A stretch of DNA of 64,000 nucleotides from Diplolepis rosae (taxonomy: Eukaryota > Arthropoda > Insecta > Hymenoptera > Diplolepididae): NCBI GenBank assembly GCA_030998225.1, contig JAPYXD010000608.1:7470501-7534500 (forward strand). The letters run 5' to 3'. Under the pieces are notes generated by a model. The model had not been told where the DNA came from. It made no database searches and worked only from the letters and a program-made list of their open reading frames with translations. Both the position numbers and the translations under genes were made by a program. Shown piece by piece: positions 30,259-41,747 of this stretch; positions within the stretch are counted from its first letter, which is position 1; the number at the start of each line of letters is the position of its first letter.

Positions 30259-32469
30259 ATGGCCTCCAAATCAAACAGATATAGTGAACTGTCTTGGCGA
30301 CAAAAAAGAAAACGTATGGCTCAGATTGAACGAAACAGGTTAGCGGCTCTCGACACAACTGATTCCAATGATTCAAATGAGCTGGATCAGCATCACATAC
30401 AATCTGAATCGAATGAGTCATTGCAGCCCCACGCTGAATCTGATTCGGATGATTCTTCAAACAACAGTCACCCTGCATCTCGTTCTACCGAAGATTCCTC
30501 TTCTGAATTATCATTTGATGACGCAGCAACTGTTACAAACCCAGAACCAGTTGCTGGTAGCATTAATAATAGAGTTACGGATGACAATGAAAACTCAGAT
30601 GCTTCAACCGAAATCGAAGAAAACAATGAAGCAGAGGTCCTTCCCAATCAATTCTTACAAGGAAGATTAACTTTGAGGAATATGTGTTTATCTGTAAATT
30701 TAAATCACGTACAGGTCAAACGCTTACTGAGAACGTTAAGAAATGTGCCATTCAATTTACATTACTTGCCGAAAGATCCTAGAACTCTCCTCGAAACTCC
30801 TACTGTAGTTGTAAAAAACATTGTTCAAAACGTTGCTGGAGGCAGATACTTGCATTTCGGGTTCAAACTTCTATTGCAAAGAAAATTAGAGAGCGTTCCT
30901 GATGATTTGTTGCCTGATCGTATTGAAATTGATTTTAGCACTGACGGTGGTAGGGTTTTCAGCAGTACTTTGCAGCAATTCTGGCCAATTCAATTCAGAA
31001 TTTATAATGTGGCGCCAAAAAAACCAATAATAGCTGGTTGCTATCTTGGTCACAAGAAGCCATCAAATGCATTCGATTTTCTAAATCCACTCGTCACTGA
31101 GGTAGTCGAACTCATAGAGCAGGATGGTATAGATGTGTGAGGCAGGCTGTTGCCTTTGCACATTAGATGTTTTATTGCTGATGCCCCCGCTCGGGCTTTC
31201 GTTTTGAATCATTATGGACACAATGCACCTTATGCTTGTTCTAAGTGCAAAGTTGAGGGTCATTACAGCAGTGTTCCCAACTTCGAACGTACGAGAGTTT
31301 TCACTGGCAAAGGTCGTCAACAAAGAACTGACGATGAGTATCGCGCAGTTTTAGATGAGGATCACCATAAAGGACCAAGTCCGCTTAGTAGGATCATGGG
31401 GCTGGTTACTCAAGTGCCGTTTGAGGTAATGCACCTTATTTACAATGGTGTTCTGAAAAGATTACTTGAAGCTCAAATCAATGGTTCTTATGGGTTCCGG
31501 CGGTTAAATGCAAGAAAAATGAACATTCTCGTCAGTAGATTGTCCTCGTTAGAATGCTATTGTCCTTCTGAATTTAATCGCCGTCCTTTGAAGTTGTCTC
31601 TTTTCAATCTTTACAAGGCAACTATGTTTCGACAGTTGTTACTTTATACTTGCCCTGCTGTTTTTTGTGACGTTTTCTCACCTCCTTACTACCTTCATTT
31701 TGTGCTGCTTCATTTTATCATCCGGATTCTCAGTGCCAAAAATATTCAAGATGACCTTTTGGTCTATTGCAAAAACGCGATGGTAATTTTCATTGAAGGT
31801 TCAGAGGAACTTTATAAAGAGAATATCATGTCGTATAATTTACATGGGCTATTGCATGTTGTCGATGACGTGCAAAAATTGGGGAACATCGAATCGTACA
31901 GTGCTTTTTGCTATGAAAACAATATGAGAGAATTCACAAGTCAAATCCGTAAGCCAGGAGCTGTTCTCGAACAATATTACAATAGGTTCCACGAAAAAAA
32001 CAATTTGGCCTTAGTTCACGAAATTGACGATCACAATATAAATGCATCACAGCAACATGTCGAAGGACCTCTGTTAGATCTCTTACATGCACGTCGATGT
32101 GTTCAATTTAAAAAATTACAAGTTGGTGCCATTACATTCGATACGACTCAACGCAACAATTGTTGCATTCTCAGAAATTTAGATATATGCCTTATTCGCA
32201 ACATCATTCATTTCGAAGGAAATACATATTTGATTGTCAATGCATTTACACATCGAAATTCATTTTATGAATTTGGTTACGCCTCCGACATTGCAGGTGC
32301 GTATTACTGTAAGAACATATCGAACTACATAAGAGCTGTAAATTTGCAAGACGTCAAAGCAAAATGTTACGTGATGCCTAAATGGAAGAAAGCTGAAGGG
32401 AGAGAAGAAATTGAAGAAGAACATGAATTCATATGTGCGGAGTTACTTACACCGTTTATTTTACCGTGA
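30259..32469 (+). pseudogene. CACTA/TNP2-like transposase with one in-frame TGA
   Basis: Start chosen at MASKSNRYSELSWRQKRKRM; the frame is open upstream to 30184. Residues about 1-140 are acidic and serine-rich. A conserved part then starts: EIDFSTDGGRVFSSTLQQFW, LPLHIRCFIADAPARAFVLN, an ACSKCKVEGHY zinc-ribbon-like CX2C, MHLIYNGVLKRLL, KATMFRQLLLYTCPAVF and YNLHGLLHVVDDVQKLG then FCYENNMREF. This order is that of the animal CACTA/TNP2-like (DUF4218-related) transposases. The single lesion is TGA at 31138-31140 between DV and GRLLPLH. Both sides are in the same frame, 736 codons in all, so a one-base CGA-to-TGA change is a simple explanation. It ends in TGA at 32467. Confidence 0.8.
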
Positions 32470-33040
32470 TTTTTAAATAATGGAACGTAAAAATTTCAAT
32501 GTAATTTCAATTCAAAATTACATCTGCTACTGAATTTTTGATAGTGTATTGCAAATTTGAGATAAACTTTAATTTTCTTTAGAAGATTTAGTTGAATTGT
32601 CGAATGTACTCCGATGTTTCATATTTTCATGAAATGATGTATAAAATGTAGAACATTACATGTAGGCTTAAGAAGAAAATACTATTCCGACTTTTTCCGT
32701 GGTCGATATAGGAATATTATAAAATACTCAATGCCTTAGCAGCATTTTCCTTAGGGTTTTTGTGAATTTCCATGGCATAAACTTTGTATTCATCATCCTC
32801 AAATGAAAATTCCGGTTTCAGCCCTTAGCCAGGCTTAGTTCTATAAACTTTGCCTCTGATAAAATATGTGTACGTCTGGAAAAAATTAGGACAATATCTA
32901 CACGATTGAAATTACGAATATGAAAAAAGTACATTGTAAGAAGAAAAGTTATTGTTATTATTTTCCTAGAATTCAAAAGTATTAAACATGTATTTGTCAG
33001 TGAGTAAAATATTTAAAATAATTTAATTTATGTAAGATGA
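32470..33040. other. Intergenic region between the two transposon genes
   Basis: AT-rich, no plus-strand gene. It contains the small minus-strand coding-like relic described separately. Confidence 0.5.
32715..32885 (-). pseudogene. Coding-like minus-strand relic, unknown family
   Basis: After an acceptor-like TTTTTTCCAG the minus frame reads TYTYFIRGKVYRTKPG, a stop, then GLKPEFSFEDDEYKVYAMEI and HKNPKENAAKALSIL. A related stretch, more decayed, is at 48790-48560 (FGYDLKPKMWDESGGYAFSI). So this is a repeated coding fragment. I do not recognise the domain. Confidence 0.35.
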
Positions 33041-33535
33041 TGCCATTACACACAGAAAGTGTGAAATATCGATCGACGGGGAAAGATAATGCTGCGGCTG
33101 CAAACGATAAAAAAAGAAGTCGATTGAAAAATTAGGAAAAGAAATCGACAAACCCTTAGATGAAAAAACAGTGAAGCAGACTACAAAAAACTCTAAGTTC
33201 AAAATCCTTGGCAAGAGTTCGAAGGGTCGAACGCAAAAACGACCATTACATCTCAACACCACTGACGACGACTCTCTCGCATTTGCCAGAAAGAAGAAAA
33301 AGGACACCTTCAGTGGTCTTGATAATTTACGAAAAATATCAGCTGAACAAACAAAATACGAAAAACACCGAAATGTTTCTGCTGCGAGCAAAGCGTAAGT
33401 ATCTTTATCAGAGTAATATTTTCCTTGTAACAAACTTACTTTTCATATCATGAAAAATACTCACTTATGGTTCGAACCTTTTTCCGCCTTAAGGAATTAA
33501 GTGAATTCACATTGCATTGTAATCTAAGTGTTAAG

Positions 33536-34130
33536 GTAGTTCATCCACGAAAATTAAACCTCGGACAAAAATAGATAATTTTGCTTACAAGAATAGCGAT
33601 ATTATTATTGAAGGGCTAATTTGAAAGAGAAAAGATTATTTTCTACAAAAAAAATTTGAAGCACAGAAAAATAATTTTATTAATAAATTTTAATTGTGTC
33701 CCAAATTTTTTTCTTATCACTTCTTACCAAATTCAAAAAAATCAAGCGATTCTAGTAAATCGCGAATCATTTTTTCGGAGAAAAGATTCTCTACAACTTC
33801 ACCGTTTCCAATTTTTGAAAATAAAATCTTTAATGGCTGAAACCATTGAAAATTAATTTTCCAAAACGAAATGGTTAAATTGGAAACGTTTGAGTTGTAG
33901 AAAATCTTTTCCTTGAAAAAGTGATTCGTAATTTATTAGAATCGCATAATTTTTTTTAAATTTGGTAAGAATAAATAAGAAAAAAAGTTTAGCAAAAATA
34001 AAATTTGTTATATACATTATTTGAAAATAATGTTTTCTTTTCCAAATTAGCCCTTTAATAATAATATTGCTATTCTTGAAAGCAAAATTATCTATTTTTG
34101 CCTGAGGTCTAATTTTCGTGGATGAACTAC
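33536..34130. mobile_element. Foldback MITE in the first intron of the second gene
   Basis: GTAGTTCATCCACGAAAATT at 33536 pairs with its complement ending at 34130. Complementarity continues, with mismatches, over nearly the whole 595 bp. It has no coding capacity. Left flank is TTAAG, right flank TTTCA, so no clear duplication. Confidence 0.88.
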
Positions 34131-35029
34131 TTTCATCTAGAATAGAAAATAGAGCTTTATTTTAACTCGGATCGCAGCAGATATTCACTTGAAAATGCAG
34201 GCTTTTTAAAAAAAAAAAGTTTAATCCTTATTCGTTTAAATCACAATGATAAAAGCTCATTTTTTAGATCCATACGCATAAATTTAAAATTTGCCACATT
34301 TTGCGTATTGAAAATTTTTGCTGGTTTCACTAATAGTTTCACATAATGCAAAAAATGTAGAATTACTGCATTGAAGCATTGGGCTTTATATATTTTTAGA
34401 GTCATTGGCAATCCCAAGAAATTCGAGAGAGCTGTGAAACCCGCCGAACCATCTCTCACTTTGGATGCAGTCCAGGCATTCTTGAAAAAAACGGATTAGA
34501 AGCGATCCCTCAACGAGAGAAACTGAAAGAGACTTTGGATGAAGATAATCATCAGAACATAATTGACGAACACGCTGATCCCGATCATGTGACTAAAGAA
34601 ATATTAGATTCCAATTACGACGAAAGAAGGGAGTCTGAATTTTCTGACGACGAATATGAACAGTTACATCAGGAAAAAAATTTCATGGAAGCGTAAGTGT
34701 TATGAATATTTTTAAATAAAAACTTAGTAATATTACGATAATTTAGTCTTCCAACTGTTATTGAATATTAAAAACTGTTTTCACTCTTCCTTCCGGCAAA
34801 ACATTCAACGATCAAATAATTTGAGTATTATTCGAATAATAATAATCAACAAAAAAGTAATTTATATCGATACTATGTTTTATACGTTGGATGTTCACTT
34901 AAAAAAAAATTTTGTTGATGTTTTTAAAAAAAAACCTCCATTTAACTGTAAACGCTCAAGTACACTTAGAAATATTGGCGTTCTACATGTAAAGATGTAA
35001 TACTCAAATGAAGAAAAAAATGCAAAATG

Positions 35030-35385
35030 CAATGCAATTTTTTTTTCAAATCGGTGAAAACATTCGTTTAATAGTAAATATATCGAGAGAATTATTTCAG
35101 AATTTTGTACAGCACCATTTTTGAGTAATCGATCGTCAAAGTTGCGAACTGACATAGGCAATTACTAAAGAGAGAAAGAGAGGCAAGATGAAAGGTCTAA
35201 CCGTCAAATCTTTCATTTTGCCTCCCTTTCTTTCTTTAGTAATCGCCTCTATGTCAGTTCGGAACTTTGACGATCGATTACTCAAAAATGGGACGGTAAA
35301 AAATTCTGAAATAGTCCCATCGATATCTTTACTATTAAACAAATGTTTTCACCAATTTTTAAAAAAATCTTGTGCTAACTAAATT
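35030..35385. repeat. Foldback repeat in the third intron
   Basis: Arms of about 150 bp, centred near 35195, both contain TTGAGTAATCGATCGTCAAAG and GAACTGACATA. The centre is ATGAAAGGTCTAACCGTCAA. The outer right flank TTTTCACCAATTTTTAAAAA recurs at 28563, linking it to the 28.6-kb repeat. Confidence 0.85.
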
Positions 35386-37211
35386 TACGCACGAACTACT
35401 TTAAATTCTAAGTGTTATTATCTCAAAATTAATTGTTCGTCAACGAAACGGAATTAGCAAGTCCATTACGGTATTGTAGAATGAGACATCCGATGTTGTT
35501 GTCATCTGGGATGGATTTTCCGCCAAAACCATTTCCATGGACTTCGACGGCGGTTGAAATCACGGAACTTGTTAAAGAAAATGAGGGAAATATGAGTGAA
35601 GTTGAGGACGGGATAATTTACTCAAGGTAAAGAAGCATTTTGTTGTAATAGCTCTTTGTAAATCAAGTGGAAATAAGAAATATTAAAACATTGTGTTGCA
35701 GTGCGAATGTTACAGGAAAAACCCTCGTGCTCGAAAAACTCTCGTTCTTAGAAAAAAGAGCCATCGTAACTTCACCAATCAACACCAAAAATCGACTTAC
35801 TCATCAGAAAAAAGCAATTCCGACTCTGAACTCCAACCAGAAAACCGATCGCTCCCGAAATTCATCGAAAATATCGAAACAGGATTTAAGGAGAAACATT
35901 GAATCCCATTATGAAACGCGAAATTCATCTGATTCGCTAGTCATGTCTGAACGAATGATGTAAGTGTCAACATTCCCGAAAGTTGCATTTGTTCATGAGA
36001 TTCAATTGAAAAACTTGTTTCTATAGGATTATAGAAAACAATCAAAGTCTGATGATAGACATGCTCTGTGCGATTTTCGAGAAAATGGACACTGTCGAGA
36101 CCAACAAAACTTTGTTACAACCACCAGCAGGATTCCCCATTCAAAATCTGGACGATTTAAAAGCATTGGAAGAAGACGATCAAGAAGATGTGAGAGAACA
36201 ACTGGTAAGAGGCTTCAGAGTTTGAAAATATATTCCTTTTCAAAGGATTCAATCCTAAACACATTTTTGAAGTAATATAACATATTTTTATTCTTGATGA
36301 CCAATATTCATATATTTTCAGGCACTCTGTAAAATGCCCCTCGTCAATCGAAAGAAAAGTAGGAACATGGTATGTAATGTAACTTTATTTTTAACCTGTT
36401 ATTATTTGTTTCAGAAAGCTCATTTGAAAGATGTCGGTGCTTGCGGATCGCGAGAATTCATGAGAATAAGCTTGACGGTAATGATGATTCCGCAAGTAAT
36501 GGATCAAATAACATTCTGCGGAAAAGGACACACCTATGAATTTGGAAACACAAAAGCCGCTAACCTCATTTACGGTACTTATTCTAGATCGATATCTCTG
36601 CAATACGCATCTTTTACAAATTATATTGTTTTATCTTTTTCAATACAGAAGCTGCAATTCATTTGAAATTTTACAAAAGAGGCGAAGGGAGCAAATCGGC
36701 ATTCAAAAACGACATTTTGGAAGTTATACGAGTTAAAAAACAAAGTTACAGGAGGAACAAAAATGCTGCTGAGAAAAACGAAGATAAAAATCAAAACGAA
36801 ATCCAAAAGCCTCATGGCAAGATAATTTCACGCGAAGAAATAAATGAAGAAATCAAGGAGCAGAATTCTTCATCGACGGATGATGAAAACTGATCTAAAT
36901 CCAACGACTCAGGCGTATAAATATTCTTTCGATTTCTTTCCCTACTAATGTACCTTTTTTTGCAAAATGTATAAATAAAACCATAATTTTGATTCTATAG
37001 TCATAATTTTTTAATCCAACCTCAAACTATGAATTTTCAAGCGTGTATAGAAGCTTTAGTGTAAATCACAAGAGTGATTCTCTTGTGAATCTCGAGTGAT
37101 CTCGATGTGAGCTCATGGTGGTCATACAACTGTATATGTATGTGAGCTCACATGTGATTCACTTGACGATGTGTATGTGATTTCACATGTAAATCACGAA
37201 TGTTATCTGGG

Positions 37212-38675
37212 GGTGGTCACCAAGGCAGAAATATTTTTCTTAAAGTAACCTTACTTTTTTTTCCTTCTTTTATTTCAGCTCCTTCCGCAGTTCATAGTAT
37301 TTAAATCATTTATTATTCTCAAGGTTAAAATTTACGCCTGAAGATTTGTAATATTACATTAGCAGCCTTCAAAATTGTTCGAGTAGTTGATAAATTACGA
37401 TTTGAAAATGTTACAAATTGAATAATTTTAGGATAAAGTTGGTATAATTTTGAATTTAAGGTACTAATATTTGATGTATTTTAAATTCCTTGTTGGGAAT
37501 CTGTCAAATTTTTAATGCTTTAAGTTTTAAACTGTACAACTCTGAAAGGTTTAATTTTAAACAAAATGCATTGTTAAAAATGTTTAATTTGAAATAATTC
37601 CATTTGTACCATTTCAAATTTAAAAACTTTGTCTTTTAAATGCGTATTATTTAAAAAATCTAGTTTTTCGTGTATGTGGCTCACGACCATATAGCATTAT
37701 GTGGACAAACAGAATATAGTGCCTGCAACCATACGTTTTTTTCAGTGTAGCGATCGTAAGCAAAGTATATTTCACGTGTAATAAAACGAAACGCGATACA
37801 CATAAATGATATTTTAAGGAATGAAAAAACACGTCGAACAAATCGACACTTCTTTCCCACTTCAAGGTTAGAAAATACGGAATTCTTTTTTTTATAGACA
37901 GTCCTCACTTTTTCCGAAACTTTTCTTCAATTTTTCAGTTGAGTCGCAGTATTATCTCACGAATCTGTTCATCATTTTACCATATGATTTGAACTAAATA
38001 AATAGCATAGGAAGATTTTCTAAATTCATCTAAAATATTCAAAAATTAGTTCATCGTCTATTAAAATTTAGTTCACCGGACTTTTACATAATCCTGTCTC
38101 AAATCCGAGATTTCGGAAAAAATTTCAGTAATTTTTAATGAACTTTTATTTTCCGTGTGCAATTATTCCAGTATAAAATGCATTTTATATGATTTAATTT
38201 CTAAATTTTCAGTGGAAAAAGAAAAAAACTTACACTTAATTTGATTAAAAATAGAGTAGGAAATGGAATTCTTTAAAGTCGATGCGTATGCAATAATAGA
38301 AAAGCGATCTGTTATCGACTTATTTATACTTTAGTTTTCCTTGATGTTATCTTACATAAAATATTATTTCAATTTTTGAAACATTTACTGACGAAGGGAA
38401 AATGATCATTTAGTTTGACTGCGAACGTCGGCCTCCATTGAGTTTCGTTTCTAAGCTTTCCTCTATTCCTTCCGTTTTCCCTTTTCTTTCTATTTTAAAT
38501 AGTCCCTATCTGTTCCTAATTGAAGTTTCACCTTTGTAGGAAGATCCTTTGTTCGTATGTCGCTAAATTTCCGACAATTACCAAGCGATTTGATTACCGG
38601 ATTTCCTCAAATCCTCCATTCAATCCTTACCCTATTTTATACTTTCAACGTCTTCAATTCGATCGAGTTATTTAA
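37212..38675. other. Noncoding stretch
   Basis: AT-rich, no recognised gene. Minus frames 37647-37908 have no domain. CGGAATTCTTTTTTTTATAG-type runs only. Confidence 0.4.
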
Positions 38676-38677
38676 TA

Positions 38678-39904
38678 TCAGGTGTACAAATAAGGTTCCG
38701 CCGTTTGACAAAAGTTGGCGTTACCAGTATGTTTTGATTGAAATTGACAGGTGTAAAACCTTCAGTATAATCAGTATAATCAGTATAATATATTCTTATG
38801 TGTGCGAAAATTTTGAGTTTTGAGCCGAATAAGCCTCATTTGCAGGAATTTTTTATTTACTTCTTCAGTTTGAAGAAATCTGCAGCTGGGGCGCATCAAT
38901 TCCCTGTAGAAACATATGGTGAGGCTGCCTTGAGGGGGTCTCCTCGTCAGTCAGCTTCAAAAAATCGATTTTTTTTTGTTGCTTCAATCGTTAGAATTAT
39001 TATCTGAGAATATTCTTGCAAAGTTTCAAAGTATAGCTGATTAACATCTCATGCCTATAAGTTTCCTTTAATTTAATTTTTTTCCTTCGAAAAACTTTAA
39101 AGCCCATTTTATGAGAACCATGTTTTTTGAAATTCCGTGCACGATTACAAAAAAACTATAAACGCTATGTATACAAGTAAAACACTGTATTTTAGATAAT
39201 TTAATCTTGCATAGACTGACTTAAAAAAATTTATTAAAAAATCTCTTTTTACAATGTTATAAACGCACTTACTGCTAAAAAAGGCCAAAAAATCGAGTAC
39301 TTTACTAAAAAATGACTAAAATATTCAAATTTAAACTTTCAATCACCATAATAGACTATACTGTGCAGAAAAGCCTTCCGAATAAGGAAGTATTTTAATT
39401 TTTTGTTTCAGGTAAAAATTACGGGCTGAATTTTTCACGGAGTTTGAGTTGTCCGCGGCGAGCTGCTGCGCGAAATTGTTTATAAATCCTCCATTTTTAT
39501 TTATTCTGACATTCAAAAAACTTTTTATTGTTGAATAAATATATGTTCAAAGATAAGCAAAAGATCATTTGTTTCTCTTGCTGTTTTCATGTTTAAAAAA
39601 AATCTTAAAAAACCACCTTTTTTATGAGCCACTGATGAGGAGACCCCCTTAAGTGAGAGAAGTTGTCGTGAGTGGTTTCGAAAGTTTAAGAACGGTGAAT
39701 TTGACATCGAAGACTATAAACGTAGCGGAAGGCCGAAAGTCTACGAAGACGAAGAATTGGAAGCATTATTGGATCAAGATTCGTGCCAAACGCAAGAAGA
39801 ACAATACGATGGACAATACTTCAAATAAAACATAAGGTCCCGTTCTTTCACAATAAATGCCCAATTTTTCATAAAAAACGGCGGATACTTATTTGCACAC
39901 CTGA
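38678..39904 (+). mobile_element. mariner element, internally deleted, split by a TTAA-type MITE
   Basis: TCAGGTGTACAAATAAGGTT and its complement (CTTATTTGCACACCTGA) form the ends, with TA at 38676-38677 and 39905-39906. Coding from about 38850 reads YFFSLKKSAAGAHQFPVETY, GEAAL, and after the inserted MITE SERSCREWFRKFKNGEFDIE, SGRPKVYEDEELEALLDQDS then CQTQEE. This is the mariner N-terminal DNA-binding region. The DDD catalytic part is deleted and the sequence jumps to the 3' end. It cannot transpose alone. Confidence 0.9.
38934..39648. mobile_element. 715-bp MITE with GGGGGTCTCCTC ends at a TTAA site
   Basis: GGGGGTCTCCTCGTCAGT at the left is complementary to ACTGATGAGGAGACCCCC at the right with one mismatch. 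Flanks are TTGA (38930-38933) and TTAA (39649-39652). Removing the insert restores the mariner reading frame GAA-L-SER across one TTAA, so the insertion boundary is exact. TTAA is the target of piggyBac and Kolobok-type transposases. No coding. Confidence 0.9.
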
Positions 39905-39906
39905 TA

Positions 39907-40173
39907 GAATTACTTGTTCTGTTTTGTTCACTGTATAATTTGTTTCTTGACTACGCATTTGTTCCTTAATCCTCAGAAAAATTGGGTTTTTTAAATTCTT
40001 TATTAAAAGCTACATCCGTTTTTATAATTATAATACCATGAGCTTTTTAATATTTTGTTATCAATTATTCTATTATCTAATAGTATTTTAGTTAGAAATT
40101 TGTATTTGATTATCATAAATTTAGTTGTTATGATTTGATATAAAAAATTGTAGTGCTTAAAAGAAAAAAACTT
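39907..40173. other. Noncoding stretch
   Basis: AT-rich, nothing recognised. Confidence 0.5.
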
Positions 40174-40363
40174 AGGGCCGGTTGATGCAACTTCTTATAA
40201 GTTCCAGATGAATTTGTTTCATAATATTTAATATGTGATTGTTACGTACGGCTATTACCAATTAAATAAAATTAAAATTAAAAAGTAAATATCATTACCT
40301 TCAATATATTTCATTAATAAGTAGGAGTACGCGGAGGTCGTCCAAACTGCCGAATTTAGTTAA

Positions 40364-41747
40364 TATAAATATTAGCTAAATTCGTTTATTATTATGTGGG
40401 GTCGTTGGTCTTCTACTCTCGGACTGAGAGTGTATTCTACACGCCTACGCTTATCACTTTTAATTTTTAAAGAAAGAAAATGGGAAAAGGTGCTTCAAAT
40501 AATTTCTAATCTAGTGGCTAAAATTCATATAAATAACAGACAATTTATTCTTAAGAAAAGCAAAATAACAGACCGATGTGAACATTTTTACATGAGTTAA
40601 AATAATAAAGAGTAAATTAGAACGATACATAGGTACATTGCCGCCTTCTTGTGTTTATTGTTGTTCCTTAATCCTACCGGATGTCCTGGGAGCAAAAGCA
40701 AAGAAGAGAATACGTTCTGGCTGCTGAAGTCCTGGAGATCCGGGCAAAATTCGATTTAAGATTGTCGTGGTTCCAAAAAGGAACCACCCTTGTCCTTACG
40801 CGACTCACTCGCGCACACACCCTTTTTCTTTACTTGGACCTTATAGTTTTAAGGTGAGAAAGAAATGGATAGCTTTGAACTAGAAGGGAGGCAGTACTTT
40901 TAAATTGCCTGTCCTTCGCCACTCCTGTCTCACAGTAAACCTATTTATGGTTTCAGAAAATAGACTCCTCGTCGTTTTGAGATTCGACGAGGTGTAGATT
41001 TTCTTATCTAGTTAGTGCTTGACTTACTAGATTTTTAGCTCCAGATCGCGACACACTATTGGTACTTGCGACCAATTGACCACCGGCGAGCTTCTGTATA
41101 ATAAAAACTCGAACTTAGCAGTGAGAGTATTTTTGAATACTCTCAGAGTCACTATCCTGCGTTTGGCTTCCGTCGGAGAGAAGATTTTGAAGTATTTACG
41201 TCCGCCCAAGTACAATCCCCAATTTGTGGCCCTGGCTAGGTCTTTTTACGAATCTAAGTCAACTATCCAGGTGATAGGACGTACTTGTTCCGAACCGCGG
41301 ACGGGCAAAGTAGAGAAAACTACATTCTCTACTGTCCGAGTAGTTCTGGTTAGTACCAGGTTGCTCGAGTGACTGCGAATTTGATTGAATTTAGATTTGC
41401 CTCTAAGACTCGTATCGATGATGCTTAGTGGGGTATTTCGATGATTTTTGGATTTTTCTCTACTATACTCTACTATTTTGTCTATTTTTGGAAGGAGTTC
41501 ATGCTGATCAGTAATTTTGCAATTACCGGTTGCCTAAATACCTGGTGGCCTACTTGTTATTACTTGTTGCCTAATTACTTGATAGCCTACTTGTCATTAC
41601 CCGTTGCCAAGTGAAATTTGTGATGAAATGATTATTTCTGATGTAGTTGATATTTTTGGATCATGTTTCATGACACCAATAAATCAAATATCGATATAAA
41701 ATAATTAAATCGATTCCTTTGATTATTAATTCTGGATTCTGACACCT
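40364..41747 (+). other. Second hairpin-rich noncoding unit: TATA box, hairpins, tandem repeat, AATAAA
   Basis: TATAAATA at 40364. Then perfect or near-perfect hairpins: ACTCTC/GAGAGT (40414), GTGGTTCC/GGAACCAC (40768), CCTCGTCG/CGACGAGG (40967), ATCTAGT/ACTAGAT (41006), ATTGGT/ACCAAT (41058), GAGAGTATT/AATACTCTC (41123), AGTAGAGA/TCTCTACT (41309) and CTGGT/ACCAG (41346). A tandem repeat follows at 41520-41610 and AATAAA lies near 41680, with the end near GACACC. The order matches the 6605-8637 unit although the sequences are unrelated. No long ORF is credible. It could be a solo LTR or a structured RNA gene. Confidence 0.4.
41520..41610 (+). repeat. Short tandem repeat, period about 46 bp
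   Basis: GTTGCCTAAATACCTGGTGG then CCTACTTGTTATTAC is followed by GTTGCCTAATTACTTGATAG and CCTACTTGTCATTAC, then a third GTTGCC. Two and a bit units. Confidence 0.7.

Larger units (their letters stand above)
33060..36893 (+). pseudogene. Second, spliced gene of the 9.2-kb transposon; DUF4806-like C-terminus
   Basis: Exons inferred from frame plus GT..AG: about 33110-33398, 34397-34693, about 35481-35629, 35701-35960, 36028-36205, 36322-36369, 36415-36573 and 36650-36893. Joins are in frame where I checked them (36205/36322, 36369/36415, 36573/36650). Early exons are lysine- and serine-rich; the fourth-fifth exons give a hydrophobic heptad-like helix (SLMIDMLCAIFEKMDTVE). Then GFPIQNLDDLKALEED, and a last domain with GACGSREFMRISLTVMM and TKAANLIYEAAIHLKFY. 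The FPI..LDDL.ALE plus C-terminal layout resembles DUF4806 proteins of insects, whose role is unknown. One shift in a poly-A run near 33108 and the foldback in intron 1 are the visible damage. Confidence 0.55.
27974..37211 (+). mobile_element. 9.2-kb two-gene DNA transposon with CCCAGATAAC ends
   Basis: CCCAGATAACATTTGTGATTT at 27974 is complementary to the last 21 bases at 37191-37211, with one mismatch. Subterminal regions on both sides carry repeated GTGATTT/AAATCAC and TGTGAGC motifs, the kind of clustered sites transposases bind. Inside are a CACTA/TNP2-like transposase gene (30259-32469) and a spliced second gene (about 33060-36893), both on the plus strand, plus foldbacks at 28590-29630, 33536-34130 and 35030-35385. 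No target duplication is recognisable in the flanks. The superfamily is not certain from the ends. Confidence 0.72.

Noticed and set aside
30257..30478. Minus and alternative plus frames over the transposase start
   Set aside because: Shadows of the acidic N-terminal region of the 30259-32469 gene.
40239..41747. Complete solo LTR from TGTTACGTACGG to GACA
   Set aside because: No matching target duplication at the ends and no primer-binding site; kept only as one possible reading of the hairpin unit.
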